From an uncultured Lachnospiraceae bacterium (lineage in GTDB: Bacteria > Bacillota > Clostridia > Lachnospirales > Lachnospiraceae), in contig CAKZZH010000011.1 of the NCBI GenBank assembly GCA_937885345.1, positions 1 through 18,395 of the forward strand: a stretch of 18,395 nucleotides of DNA, in the 5' to 3' direction. Each line of letters starts with the position of its first letter. Position 1 is the stretch's first letter. The notes beneath the pieces were generated by a model. That model made no database searches. It saw only the letters and a program-made list of their open reading frames with translations, and had not been told where the DNA came from. The position numbers and the translations under genes are program-made. Shown one piece after another: positions 1 through 8,442 of this stretch.

Positions 1-109
1 GTATCGTAGGAGTTTAGGGCTGGTAGCATAGGTCCAAGAAAATGTCCGCACCTCCAGTCCGTGATTAATGTTAATTGATCTACGGTAATGTATTTTGGAA
101 GGCATAGAA
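1..109. other. Unassigned left edge upstream of the GGDEF gene
   Basis: No convincing gene, RNA or terminator was found here. On the minus strand one frame stays open to the window edge with a possible GTG start behind a GGAGG-like sequence, so the 5' end of a leftward gene cannot be excluded, but nothing in it is recognisable. The only clear signal is GGAAGG at 97-102, which serves as the ribosome binding site of the following gene. Confidence 0.3.
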
Positions 110-1720
110 ATGTTTGGACGAATTGGAAAATGCATATGTACTGCGCTTATCGCAATTATACTTTTAATCGGTATTATACCGGAAACTTCCGTTTATGCAA
201 AGGATGTGGCTCCGGATATTCTGGTTCTCAGCTCGTACAGTTTATCCTATGAGGAGGTCCCGGAGCAACTGGACGGGATAATAGACGCTTTATCCGAGGA
301 TATATACAGTGTCGATTTTGAATTCATGGACACCAAGCGATTTGGCGATGATGAAGATATTCTCGAATTCTATGCATATTTCAAATACAAATATGAGAAA
401 CTTGGTGCCTACGATTACGTGATCTCATGTGATGATGCCGCACTACAGTTTGTAATGGATTACAGGGATGAGTTTTTTATGGACACTCCCGTAATCTTTA
501 TCGGTATAAATGATGCCGACAGATGCGACGAGGCCAGGGCACTCGGAATGGTAGGTTTTAACGAGACGCCGGATTATGCGGTCAATCTCGATCTTATAAG
601 ATCCTTTTTCCCCGAACGAGGAAACCTTTTGGTAATTGTTGACGGAACATACACGGGAGTCGGATTTTATAAGGGAGTGCTTCCTTTTATCGAAGATAAT
701 GAGTCATTTGACAATATCGAGATTTATAACACCTCTGATGAGAGCGCGCCCGAGATAAGAGCGAGATTAAATGCGCTTGATGACAGCTGGAGCATACTTG
801 ATCTGGCGTTTTTTGAAGATGCCGACGGCAATGCTTATACGGTTGAAAAAGGTGTTAAAATGATCCTTCAGTGCTGTGACGCTCCGATATTTCGTCTGTC
901 GGTTTCGCCTGTCGGATACGGAACGATCGGAGGAGTGGCTTACAGTCACAGGAACGCGGGCTATGCAGCCGGTGAGATCGTTCATGATTTTATCGCAGGC
1001 GCAGCTCTTTCCGAAATAGATATGCAGTACATTGATGTTTATACGCCGATTTTTGATCGGGATGTACTTGATAAATACGGCATTACAAACAGCCTTCTCC
1101 CGAGTGATTCGGTAATAATCAATGAGCATGTCAGCTTCTATAAGCAGCATATGCTGGTGATCAATATCTCTATTGTTATAGTGCTTGTTACGATAATAAT
1201 CGTTCTTATCATTGTGGATCTGTTAAGAAAGAAACGTCAGAGTGAACTTGACTTTCTGACGCAGCTTCCGAATCGTAAATACATTCTCAAGAAACTCATC
1301 AAGCTTCGTTCCAAACGCAAATATTTTGCGGTATTTATGATGGATTTTGACGGCTTTAAGGGCGTCAACGATACCTTTGGGCACAGGTTCGGCGATGCAC
1401 TTTTGGTCGATGCTGCGATAAGACTCAAATCCTACAAAAAGGAAGGTGTGTCGGTAGGAAGAATCGGCGGTGATGAATTCCTCGGCTATATCGATAAGGC
1501 TGACTCTGCCGAGATAATCAGACTTTGTGAGAATATGTGTGAAGTGATAAGTGAACCTTATATTTCCGAGGAGAATGAACTTAGGGTTACGGTAAGCATA
1601 GGCGTTGCCATATATCCGGATAATGCGACGGATGTTGAAGCGCTTATTGCTTATGCCGATACGGCATTGTACAATACCAAGAGACAGGGCAAGAACGGGT
1701 ACACAATTTATTCGGAATGA
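110..1720 (+). CDS. Membrane-bound diguanylate cyclase with extracytoplasmic ABC-type substrate-binding sensor domain
   Basis: Probably makes cyclic di-GMP from GTP in response to a ligand sensed outside the membrane. A hydrophobic signal or anchor helix lies at about residues 9-27. A periplasmic-binding-like region resembling the ABC_sub_bind family follows (starting near DILVLSSYSLSYEE), then a transmembrane helix at about 348-371 and a C-terminal GGDEF domain. The catalytic GGDEF motif is intact at 453-457 (nt 1466-1480). The usual allosteric inhibitory RxxD site just upstream is absent: the equivalent positions are K and V. Product feedback inhibition is therefore not expected. I chose ATG at 110 because GGAAGG (97-102) sits 7 nt upstream; a TTG at 95 would overlap that site. 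The ligand is unknown. No EAL domain is present. The next gene starts 67 nt downstream with no obvious terminator between. Confidence 0.88.
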   Translation: MFGRIGKCICTALIAIILLIGIIPETSVYAKDVAPDILVLSSYSLSYEEVPEQLDGIIDALSEDIYSVDFEFMDTKRFGDDEDILEFYAYFKYKYEKLGAYDYVISCDDAALQFVMDYRDEFFMDTPVIFIGINDADRCDEARALGMVGFNETPDYAVNLDLIRSFFPERGNLLVIVDGTYTGVGFYKGVLPFIEDNESFDNIEIYNTSDESAPEIRARLNALDDSWSILDLAFFEDADGNAYTVEKGVKMILQCCDAPIFRLSVSPVGYGTIGGVAYSHRNAGYAAGEIVHDFIAGAALSEIDMQYIDVYTPIFDRDVLDKYGITNSLLPSDSVIINEHVSFYKQHMLVINISIVIVLVTIIIVLIIVDLLRKKRQSELDFLTQLPNRKYILKKLIKLRSKRKYFAVFMMDFDGFKGVNDTFGHRFGDALLVDAAIRLKSYKKEGVSVGRIGGDEFLGYIDKADSAEIIRLCENMCEVISEPYISEENELRVTVSIGVAIYPDNATDVEALIAYADTALYNTKRQGKNGYTIYSE

Positions 1721-1787
1721 TATCGGTCATTGTAAAATGTGACAACCTCTGTTGCATGCGTTTATTTTAGTATTTTAAGGAGTTAAT

Positions 1788-3014
1788 ATGAATTACAACG
1801 AGGCATACGAATTATTAAAAAAATTCAACCAGGAGCATATACTTAAGTATTATGACGAGCTGGATGAGGCCGGTAAAAATCAGCTTCTCGAGGCTGTTTC
1901 AAATACGGATTTTACATTTATAAATGATGGAAATGAAGGTGCGGACAGATCCGGATACAGCAGCGTTGAGCCTATTAAGGTACTTACCGTTGATGAGATA
2001 CAAAAAGATAACGCGAAATACTATGAGCTGGGCAGTGAGGCTATTAAGAGCGGCAAAGTCGGCGCTGTGCTTCTTGCCGGCGGTATGGGTACAAGACTTG
2101 GGATCACCGGACCTAAGGGTAAATTTGATATCGGTCTTACCAGGCATGTGTATATTTTCCAGAGACTGATCGAGAATCTTATGGATGTGACAAATGATCT
2201 CAATGTGTACGTTCATCTCTTTGTTATGACCAGCGATAAAAACGACGAAGAGACCAGGGCTTTCTTCAGGGAACATAACTATTTCGGATATCCTTCGGAG
2301 TATGTACATTTCTTTGTTCAGGATCTTGCTCCCGCGACGGATTATTCGGGTAAAGTATATATGGAAAGCAAATCCCTTCCTGCCACATCGCCTAACGGTA
2401 ACGGCGGCTGGTATTCTTCGATGGCGAGAAGCGGTATGACTGATATGATCAGAGATAGGGGCATAGAGTATCTCAACTGCTTTGCGGTAGATAATGTTCT
2501 TCAGAGAATTGCAGACCCTGTATTTATCGGAGCCTGCATAGCGGATAAGAGTCCCTGCGGAGCCAAGGTTATCAGTAAGGTAAGCCCCGACGAGAAAGTA
2601 GGCGTTCTCTGTCTTGTAGACGGAAGACCCGGCATTGTTGAATATTATGAGCTTACGGACGAGCTTAGGGATGCCAAGGATGAAAACGGCAATTATATAT
2701 ATAATTACGGCGTTATCCTCAATTATCTTTTTAAGGTAAGCGACCTTAACAAGATTCAGGATGAGAAGCTCCCGGTTCACAGAGTAGAGAAGAAGATTCC
2801 GTATATGAATGAGCAGGGCGAGTTTATTTCACCTGATGAGCCGAACGGTTACAAATTCGAAAGCCTCATTCTTGATATGATCAAGATGATGGATGGCTGC
2901 CTCGGATATGAGGTCGTTCGCGAGAAGGAATTTGCACCGATCAAGAATATGACCGGTATTGATTCTGTTGAATCTGCAAGAGAACTTGTTAAGAAGAACG
3001 GAATCGAATTATAA
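1788..3014 (+). CDS. UDPGP-family (eukaryotic type) nucleotide-sugar pyrophosphorylase
   Basis: Predicted cytosolic enzyme that joins UTP and a sugar-1-phosphate (glucose-1-P, GlcNAc-1-P or galactose-1-P) to give a UDP-sugar and pyrophosphate. It feeds cell-wall, exopolysaccharide or glycogen-related pathways. The UTP-binding signature LLAGGMGTRLGITGPKG lies at residues 95-111. It is followed by SPNGNGGWY at 201-209 and a VDN motif at 234-236, in the order expected of UAP1/AGX-type enzymes rather than bacterial GalU. The length of 408 aa is normal for the bacterial branch. The start is set by AAGGAG, about 6 nt before the ATG. Which sugar it uses cannot be read from the sequence; a lysine follows the PKG motif where methionine or cysteine is common. 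Its last 6 nt overlap the 3' end of the convergent hydrogenase gene. Confidence 0.85.
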   Translation: MNYNEAYELLKKFNQEHILKYYDELDEAGKNQLLEAVSNTDFTFINDGNEGADRSGYSSVEPIKVLTVDEIQKDNAKYYELGSEAIKSGKVGAVLLAGGMGTRLGITGPKGKFDIGLTRHVYIFQRLIENLMDVTNDLNVYVHLFVMTSDKNDEETRAFFREHNYFGYPSEYVHFFVQDLAPATDYSGKVYMESKSLPATSPNGNGGWYSSMARSGMTDMIRDRGIEYLNCFAVDNVLQRIADPVFIGACIADKSPCGAKVISKVSPDEKVGVLCLVDGRPGIVEYYELTDELRDAKDENGNYIYNYGVILNYLFKVSDLNKIQDEKLPVHRVEKKIPYMNEQGEFISPDEPNGYKFESLILDMIKMMDGCLGYEVVREKEFAPIKNMTGIDSVESARELVKKNGIEL

Positions 3015-4481
3015 TTCGCCGTTTCGGTGCATTGAGAATTTACCCATCGGATACTTTTCGAGATTGGCGAGAACATGACGTTCATCCGCTTTGGAGAGAA
3101 GACTGTTTCTCGCTCTTGTTATTTCATTCTCGGCCTTGTATCTGGAAGGACCGCCGACGCATCCGCCGGGACAAACCATACCCTCGATAAAATCCTCCGC
3201 AAGTCTTCCGTTCTTGAGCTGTATAAGTGCTTTACGACATTCATCGCCACCCGCGCATTTAAGAAGCGAGATAGAAGAAGTATCTTCACCTCTCTCATTC
3301 ATACATTCGATAACCGCAGCGGCAACTCCGCCCGAGCCGGCAAAACGCTTGCCGTAAATGGAAGCTTCCTGATATGAGTCTTCGGCCGGCACAAAATCCA
3401 TATCCTTGGATCTGAGGAGAGCTTTAAATTCTCCGTAGGTAATCGCATAATCCGCATTATCCGGAACGCTCTTGTCCTGTGATTCAGCCTTCTTGGCGAT
3501 GCAGGGACCGATAAATACCGTTATGCAGCCGGGGTGCAGGTATTTGAGATATCTTGATATGGCACACATCGGTGAAACAGTTGTGGACATATTGTTCTCG
3601 AACTGCTCGGGGAACTGATTTCTTAAAAGATTGATAAAAGCGGGGCAGCAGGAGGTGGTCATTTTACGGCCTTCTTTGAGAGCTTCCGACCATTCCAGCG
3701 ATTCATATGCGGCCGTCATATCTCCGCCGAGACCAACCTCAACCATATCCGTAAAGCCCATTTGGATGAGAGTCGCACGAAGAGAAGCCATTGATACGTT
3801 CTCGCCGAACTGGCCTTCCGTAGCGGGCGCGCACATTGCATATACCTCTTTGCCCTCAAGTATAGCATTGATTATTTCAACAAGATAGGTCTTAGAACAG
3901 ATCGCGCCGAAGGGGCAGTTGTGTATACAGTGACCGCACTGAACGCATTTTTCCTCATCTATCTGGCAAAATCCGTATTCATCATAGGTTATGGCGCCTG
4001 CAGGACATGCCTTTTTGCAGGGACGTTCAAGGTGGACGATAGCACCGTAGGGACAGGCGGACGCACACATACCGCATTCTTTACATTTGGAAGCATCGAT
4101 ATGCATTCTCGTATCACCGGGCGTAATAGCGCCGAAACGACAGGAATTAAGGCATGCCTTACCCATACAGAAACGACAGTTATCCGTAACGGAATAAGCG
4201 GAAATAGGACACTCATCGCATGCCGCATCGATAACCTGAACTATATTGTCCGTATCGATATCGGGATTGGCGTTCTTGGCGCATGCAAGACGTATCCTCT
4301 GGCGGATTATCTCGCGCTCCTTGTAAATGCAGCATCTGTAATCCGTCTTAGGTCCGGGTGCAAGCTTATAGACAAGTCTGTCTGCGGATTCGTCATTAAG
4401 CGTACCTTCCCATGCAAGGCGGCAAACCTCTTCCATTATTTTATGCTTAAGCCAAATTATACCTTCGTCGTTATTAACCAT
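3009..4481 (-). CDS. Group B-type monomeric [FeFe]-hydrogenase
   Basis: Iron-only hydrogenase, predicted to interconvert protons and H2 with ferredoxin-type electron transfer in the cytoplasm. The N-terminal third holds ferredoxin-like cysteine clusters: C102/105/110/114, C133/136/139/143 and C179/182/185/189, plus a partial set at C155/C159. The H-cluster motifs follow in order: TSCCP at 276-280, GPCIAKKAE at 325-333 and VCPGGCVGGP at 436-445. All four expected ligand cysteines (C279, C327, C437, C441) and the proton-transfer cysteine C278 are present. The GPC form of the second motif and the CPGGCVGGP form of the third fit the group B (B1/B3) hydrogenases of clostridia. Their role, catalytic or regulatory, is less settled than that of group A. 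The ATG has an AGGTG site about 6 nt upstream and a promoter at 4517-4544. No hydE, hydF or hydG maturation gene is in the window. Confidence 0.9.
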   Translation of the reverse strand: MVNNDEGIIWLKHKIMEEVCRLAWEGTLNDESADRLVYKLAPGPKTDYRCCIYKEREIIRQRIRLACAKNANPDIDTDNIVQVIDAACDECPISAYSVTDNCRFCMGKACLNSCRFGAITPGDTRMHIDASKCKECGMCASACPYGAIVHLERPCKKACPAGAITYDEYGFCQIDEEKCVQCGHCIHNCPFGAICSKTYLVEIINAILEGKEVYAMCAPATEGQFGENVSMASLRATLIQMGFTDMVEVGLGGDMTAAYESLEWSEALKEGRKMTTSCCPAFINLLRNQFPEQFENNMSTTVSPMCAISRYLKYLHPGCITVFIGPCIAKKAESQDKSVPDNADYAITYGEFKALLRSKDMDFVPAEDSYQEASIYGKRFAGSGGVAAAVIECMNERGEDTSSISLLKCAGGDECRKALIQLKNGRLAEDFIEGMVCPGGCVGGPSRYKAENEITRARNSLLSKADERHVLANLEKYPMGKFSMHRNGEL

Positions 4482-4516
4482 ATCAGCACCTGCCGGTTCA
4501 TATTATCACTTTAGAC

Positions 4517-4544
4517 ATTATATCATATAAGTGGTTTGTCGCAA
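4517..4544 (-). promoter_or_regulatory. Sigma-A-type promoter of the group B hydrogenase
   Basis: Read on the minus strand, TTGCGA (4544-4539) and a perfect TATAAT (4522-4517) are separated by 16 nt. Transcription would start near 4510, leaving a leader of about 29 nt before the ATG at 4481. An inverted repeat AGCG-N6-CGCT (4545-4558) lies just upstream of the -35 and could be an operator. Confidence 0.6.
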
Positions 4545-4591
4545 AGCGTCCAAGCGCTGATCCTTGTATTTATTTTATTAGTTTCTATTAC

Positions 4592-4620
4592 TTGCAGTAA
4601 AGCTTTATTAAGACTATAAT
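4592..4620 (+). promoter_or_regulatory. Sigma-A-type promoter of the sce7726-like gene, possibly giving a leaderless mRNA
   Basis: TTGCAG (4592-4597) and a perfect TATAAT (4615-4620) are separated by 17 nt. The expected start point is about 4627, at or next to the ATG at 4628. The TATAAT overlaps the alternative ATG at 4619, which therefore would not be in the transcript. Confidence 0.6.
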
Positions 4621-4627
4621 GTCTTTT

Positions 4628-5236
4628 ATGGGCGATAAAATAAGCAAATTATATGATCCGGATATGAGAGAAGCATTGTTTTCACTGTATGAAGGCATGA
4701 ACGAGAGGCTCAGATTCTTTGAGGAGCTCGTTATCGGAAAGAGCAGGGCAGATGCGATCCTTGTAAGGGAAAACGAGATTGTCGGCTTTGAGATTAAGAG
4801 CGATATGGATTCTCTTGTAAGACTCGAGAAGCAGGTTAAGAATTATGAGCGCTTCTGCGATCGTTGCTATATAGTTACGGGTGTGCATTATGCGGATCGA
4901 ATAGATGATTATGTTCCGAAGCATTGGGGAATATATGAGGTTTCTCTTACGGATAACGGCGAATATCATATAGAGATGAGCCGGGAAGCCGTTCATAATC
5001 CCAAGGAAAGACCCAGGGTGAAGCTTAAGAATCAAATGAGCCTTTTGTGGAGAAGCGAGCTTGTATCGATCATAAGAACCAACAAGTACGGCGGCGTATC
5101 GGGCAAGAATAAGAGAATACTTAAGGAGCAGATCATTGAGAAAGCAGGTGACAGTCTTGCGAGACGGTTTACCTACGATGCTCTTATCGAGCGCGATTAC
5201 AGCATTTACAGGAAGGAAGATGGCGATGAAAGTTGA
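4628..5236 (+). CDS. sce7726-like protein, PD-(D/E)XK nuclease-type fold
   Basis: Hypothetical protein resembling the sce7726 family. The core motif is SRADAIL, then EIVGFEIKSD, then DSLVRLEKQVKNY. Counted from the ATG at 4619, D45, E58 and K60 are spaced as in a D...ExK metal-dependent nuclease active site. The following LxRLxxQxxxY segment and the VPKHWGIYEV segment are also typical of this family. It may act on DNA in repair or in defence against foreign DNA, but no defence partner is nearby. There is no Shine-Dalgarno before the ATG at 4619 or the one at 4628. The promoter predicts an RNA starting at about 4627, so I chose 4628 as a leaderless start (202 aa); a start further in, such as 4664, is also possible. 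It is divergent from the hydrogenase gene. Confidence 0.7.
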   Translation: MGDKISKLYDPDMREALFSLYEGMNERLRFFEELVIGKSRADAILVRENEIVGFEIKSDMDSLVRLEKQVKNYERFCDRCYIVTGVHYADRIDDYVPKHWGIYEVSLTDNGEYHIEMSREAVHNPKERPRVKLKNQMSLLWRSELVSIIRTNKYGGVSGKNKRILKEQIIEKAGDSLARRFTYDALIERDYSIYRKEDGDES

Positions 5237-5260
5237 CATTTTCCCGTAAAACCATACAAT
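5233..5260 (+). promoter_or_regulatory. Strong sigma-A promoter of trpS, overlapping the upstream stop codon
   Basis: Consensus TTGACA (5233-5238) and TACAAT (5255-5260) with a 16-nt spacer. The -35 box contains the TGA stop of the upstream gene. The predicted start at about 5267 leaves a leader of about 31 nt, too short for a T-box. An 8-nt palindrome ATACGTAT (5267-5274) lies at the predicted start point. Confidence 0.75.
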
Positions 5261-5297
5261 ATTTACATACGTATTTTATAGAAACAGGAGAGTGAAA

Positions 5298-6380
<1,083 letters not shown>

Positions 6381-6393
6381 TGGCGGTCGGATA

Positions 6394-7242
6394 ATGAACA
6401 AAGATATACAATACAAGATTCTGGCATTTGATATTGACGGAACTTTGGTAGACGAAGAAAAGAATATAAGGCCACGCACCAAGGAAGCGGTTCTTAAGGC
6501 CGCTACAGCGGGCTGCAATATAGTTATTGCATCCGGACGTCCGGTTAACGGCGTGCTCAGATTCGCAGAGGAGCTCGATCTTAAGAATAATAACGGATTC
6601 ATACTTGCGCTTAACGGCGGCGTGATCCTTTCTCTTAAGGATAACTGCATTATTAAATACGCAACGCTTCCGAGTGAATTTTACCGCGAAATATATGAGC
6701 TTTCCAAGAAATACTCGGTTCCGCTTATGACCTATGACAAGGAAGATGTGTACGGTTCGTTTTCCTTTGCGAAGACCGTTATTTCCGAGGACATCTATGA
6801 CAAATATATACAGATCGAAGCAAGGATCAATAAACTTTCATGCAGGCAGGTGCCGGATCTTTGCAAGGAGCTTGATTATCCGGTTACCAAATTCATTATG
6901 ACGGGTGACGGTGACTATCTTGCCAAGGTTGAACCCAAGATCGCAGAGGCACTAAGCGGTAAAGCAGATGTGTACAGATCTGCTCCTTTCTTTCTGGAGA
7001 TTGTTCCGATAGGTATAGATAAAGCGGAATCGCTCAACTATCTTGCAGGAAGCCTTGGATATACAATGGATAATGTTATGGCCTTCGGTGACGGATATAA
7101 TGATGTTTCAATGCTTGAACATGTCGGTATGGGAATAGCAATGGCAAACGGGTGCGATGAAGCCAGAGCAGCTGCGGATTATGTTACCTCGTCCAATGAA
7201 GAGGATGGCTGCGCAGAAGCAATTTACAAATTTGTTATATAG
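6394..7242 (+). CDS. Cof-type HAD-superfamily phosphatase
   Basis: Predicted cytosolic phosphatase of the Cof/YidA-like HAD subfamily, acting on small phosphorylated metabolites; the substrate cannot be told from sequence. The motifs are all present: FDIDGT with nucleophile D13 and general acid D15, IASGR as motif II, K210 in GIDKAES as motif III, and GDGYNDVSM at 232-240 as motif IV. The insertion between motifs II and III corresponds to the C2-type cap. ATG 6394 puts the DxDGT motif at the usual distance from the N-terminus. An in-frame ATG at 6361 would overlap the end of trpS and add 11 residues. Neither start has a strong ribosome binding site, so translation may depend on coupling to trpS, which ends 13 nt before the ATG. 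Confidence 0.9.
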   Translation: MNKDIQYKILAFDIDGTLVDEEKNIRPRTKEAVLKAATAGCNIVIASGRPVNGVLRFAEELDLKNNNGFILALNGGVILSLKDNCIIKYATLPSEFYREIYELSKKYSVPLMTYDKEDVYGSFSFAKTVISEDIYDKYIQIEARINKLSCRQVPDLCKELDYPVTKFIMTGDGDYLAKVEPKIAEALSGKADVYRSAPFFLEIVPIGIDKAESLNYLAGSLGYTMDNVMAFGDGYNDVSMLEHVGMGIAMANGCDEARAAADYVTSSNEEDGCAEAIYKFVI

Positions 7243-7254
7243 GGAGGAGAGCAT

Positions 7255-7542
7255 ATGAGCAAGTCAATTCATACGGAAGAGGTCGATCATCTCTTTGAGG
7301 GAATACTCAGTCTGAAGAGTGTGGATGAGTGCTATGCTTTCTTTGAAGATGTGTGCACCGTCAATGAACTGAAGAGCATTTCTCAGAGATTTGAAGTCGC
7401 CGCAATGCTTAGAGATAAGCAGACCTATCAGGATATTGCCGAGAAGACCGGTGCTTCCACCGCAACAATAAGCAGGGTGGCAAGAGCGCTCAATTACGGC
7501 TCGGACGGGTATGATATGGTCCTTGACAGAATCGGTAAATAA
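7255..7542 (+). CDS. YerC/YecD-type TrpR-related DNA-binding protein
   Basis: Small (95 aa) helix-turn-helix protein of the YerC/YecD branch of the TrpR superfamily, a probable transcription regulator. The N-terminal part (about 10-50) contains the conserved CYAFFEDVCTVNELKSISQR segment. The helix-turn-helix (about 52-85) reads YQDIAEKTGASTATISRVAR, much like TrpR. The start is firm: GGGAGGAGAG lies 5-8 nt before the ATG. It starts 12 nt after the HAD gene, so it is probably in the trpS transcript. YerC proteins are not established tryptophan repressors; location next to trpS suggests a link but does not prove one. The perfect hairpin at 7597-7630 ends the unit. Confidence 0.9.
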   Translation: MSKSIHTEEVDHLFEGILSLKSVDECYAFFEDVCTVNELKSISQRFEVAAMLRDKQTYQDIAEKTGASTATISRVARALNYGSDGYDMVLDRIGK

Positions 7543-7596
7543 GAGCCGTGCATCTTTGTTTGATACGACAAGTGAATATTGCGCAGAAGCGTATTT

Positions 7597-7630
7597 AAAA
7601 AATAATCCCTCATATGAGGGATTATTTTTT
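7597..7630. terminator. Perfect bidirectional intrinsic terminator
   Basis: A 34-nt perfect palindrome with CCCTCAT/ATGAGGG at its core, flanked by AATAAT/ATTATT and runs of A and T. It therefore forms a GC-cored stem followed by a U-tract whichever strand is transcribed. It ends the trpS-HAD-yerC unit from the left and the DUF1836 gene from the right. The TAA stop of the DUF1836 gene (7624-7622) lies inside the stem. Confidence 0.92.
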
Positions 7631-8296
7631 GGATTTATCGGATTTGTCCTGTTTATCATTCTTGCCTGATTTGCCGCCTTTGGCGGACTGCTCGGATTTC
7701 TTGTTTGTCTGCATATTGTAATTGGTTTCTATAAGCTTCTCGAGCATTTTACGCTTAAGGAAGATATCGAAAGCGAGCATACCCATCATGATAAAGTTCT
7801 GTAATTCTTCCCTCTCGCTTATGTCTTTGATATCGGTAAAATGCTGCCTTGCCTCAAAACTCTTGGAATACACATCTTTGCTTGTCTTAACGATCTGATT
7901 CTTTATCGAGTCGTACATCTCGGAATATATGAATTCGACATTCATATCATCGTCATTAAAAAACTCTTCATTAATGGGGTCGAGCATTTTCTTAACTTCG
8001 CTTACGGGCAGAATACCCTTAAAATAATATATAAATATAAGCATTATAAGATGCTGCTTGGAATACTTTTTATTGACCGGAGGAGGCAATACTCCGCTTT
8101 TGACATAGTTGTTGATCATGGTCTTGGTAAGGACCACGTCATCCTCATCGAATTTGATTGAAGCAATATGTGTATCGAGATATGTTGTCACCTGATCCAT
8201 ATACAGATCGACATCCGGGAAATCGCCCGGCTGAATGTTCTCGATCTGTGTTATCTGTGATAACAGTGCTTTTAAAATGCGGTCCTGTGAAGACAT
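7622..8296 (-). CDS. DUF1836 domain protein with Lys/Ser-rich C-terminal tail
   Basis: Function unknown. The central region matches DUF1836, a Firmicute family: LTKTMINNYVKSGVLPPP followed by NKKYSKQHLIMLIFIYYFKG. This part looks like a MerR-like winged helix, so a DNA-binding regulatory role is possible but inferred. The last roughly 30 residues are low-complexity, rich in K, S, G and D, and probably disordered. I chose ATG 8296 (224 aa) because AGAGGT precedes it at good spacing and a promoter at 8327-8355 would start RNA near 8320. The upstream ATG at 8365 lies above that promoter and lacks a ribosome binding site. It is divergent from pspA and convergent with yerC. Confidence 0.82.
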   Translation of the reverse strand: MSSQDRILKALLSQITQIENIQPGDFPDVDLYMDQVTTYLDTHIASIKFDEDDVVLTKTMINNYVKSGVLPPPVNKKYSKQHLIMLIFIYYFKGILPVSEVKKMLDPINEEFFNDDDMNVEFIYSEMYDSIKNQIVKTSKDVYSKSFEARQHFTDIKDISEREELQNFIMMGMLAFDIFLKRKMLEKLIETNYNMQTNKKSEQSAKGGKSGKNDKQDKSDKSKK

Positions 8297-8326
8297 ATAT
8301 ATACCTCTTGATCCTGATCTTCTCAC

Positions 8327-8355
8327 ATTATACACTTTCATATCCTCAGAGGCAA
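8327..8355 (-). promoter_or_regulatory. Promoter of the DUF1836 gene with overlapping inverted repeat
   Basis: On the minus strand TTGCCT (8355-8350) and a perfect TATAAT (8332-8327) are separated by 17 nt. An inverted repeat TATCCT-N8-AGGATA (8341-8360) covers the -35 region and could be an operator, possibly for self-regulation. Confidence 0.6.
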
Positions 8356-8407
8356 GGATACTCATAGTCGGTAAAATACTTTTTCACGTAATGAAAATCC
8401 AAAAATA

Positions 8408-8436
8408 ATGACACAGGCAAATAAATATGATAAAAT
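8408..8436 (+). promoter_or_regulatory. Sigma-A promoter of pspA
   Basis: ATGACA (8408-8413) and TAAAAT (8431-8436) with a 17-nt spacer, each a 5/6 match to consensus. Transcription would start near 8443, leaving an unusually long leader of about 115 nt before the pspA ATG. Confidence 0.65.
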
Positions 8437-8442
8437 ATATCT

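Noticed and set aside
95..109. TTG at 95 as the start of the GGDEF gene
   Set aside because: It overlaps the GGAAGG ribosome binding site that correctly spaces the ATG at 110.
1899..2780. A 293-codon open frame on the minus strand inside the pyrophosphorylase gene
   Set aside because: It is antisense to a gene with clear motifs, has no ribosome binding site, and its translation resembles no protein family.
3921..4514. A 197-codon plus-strand open frame over the hydrogenase N-terminus
   Set aside because: It is a mirror of the cysteine-rich minus-strand coding sequence, and its product has no domain-like features.
4619..5236. Defence island or restriction system around the sce7726-like gene
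   Set aside because: Neighbours are a hydrogenase and trpS; no methylase, helicase partner, toxin or phage gene is next to it.
5237..5297. T-box or tryptophan-attenuation leader for trpS
   Set aside because: The leader is only about 31 nt, with no specifier loop, no TGGTACC-type T-box sequence and no terminator hairpin.
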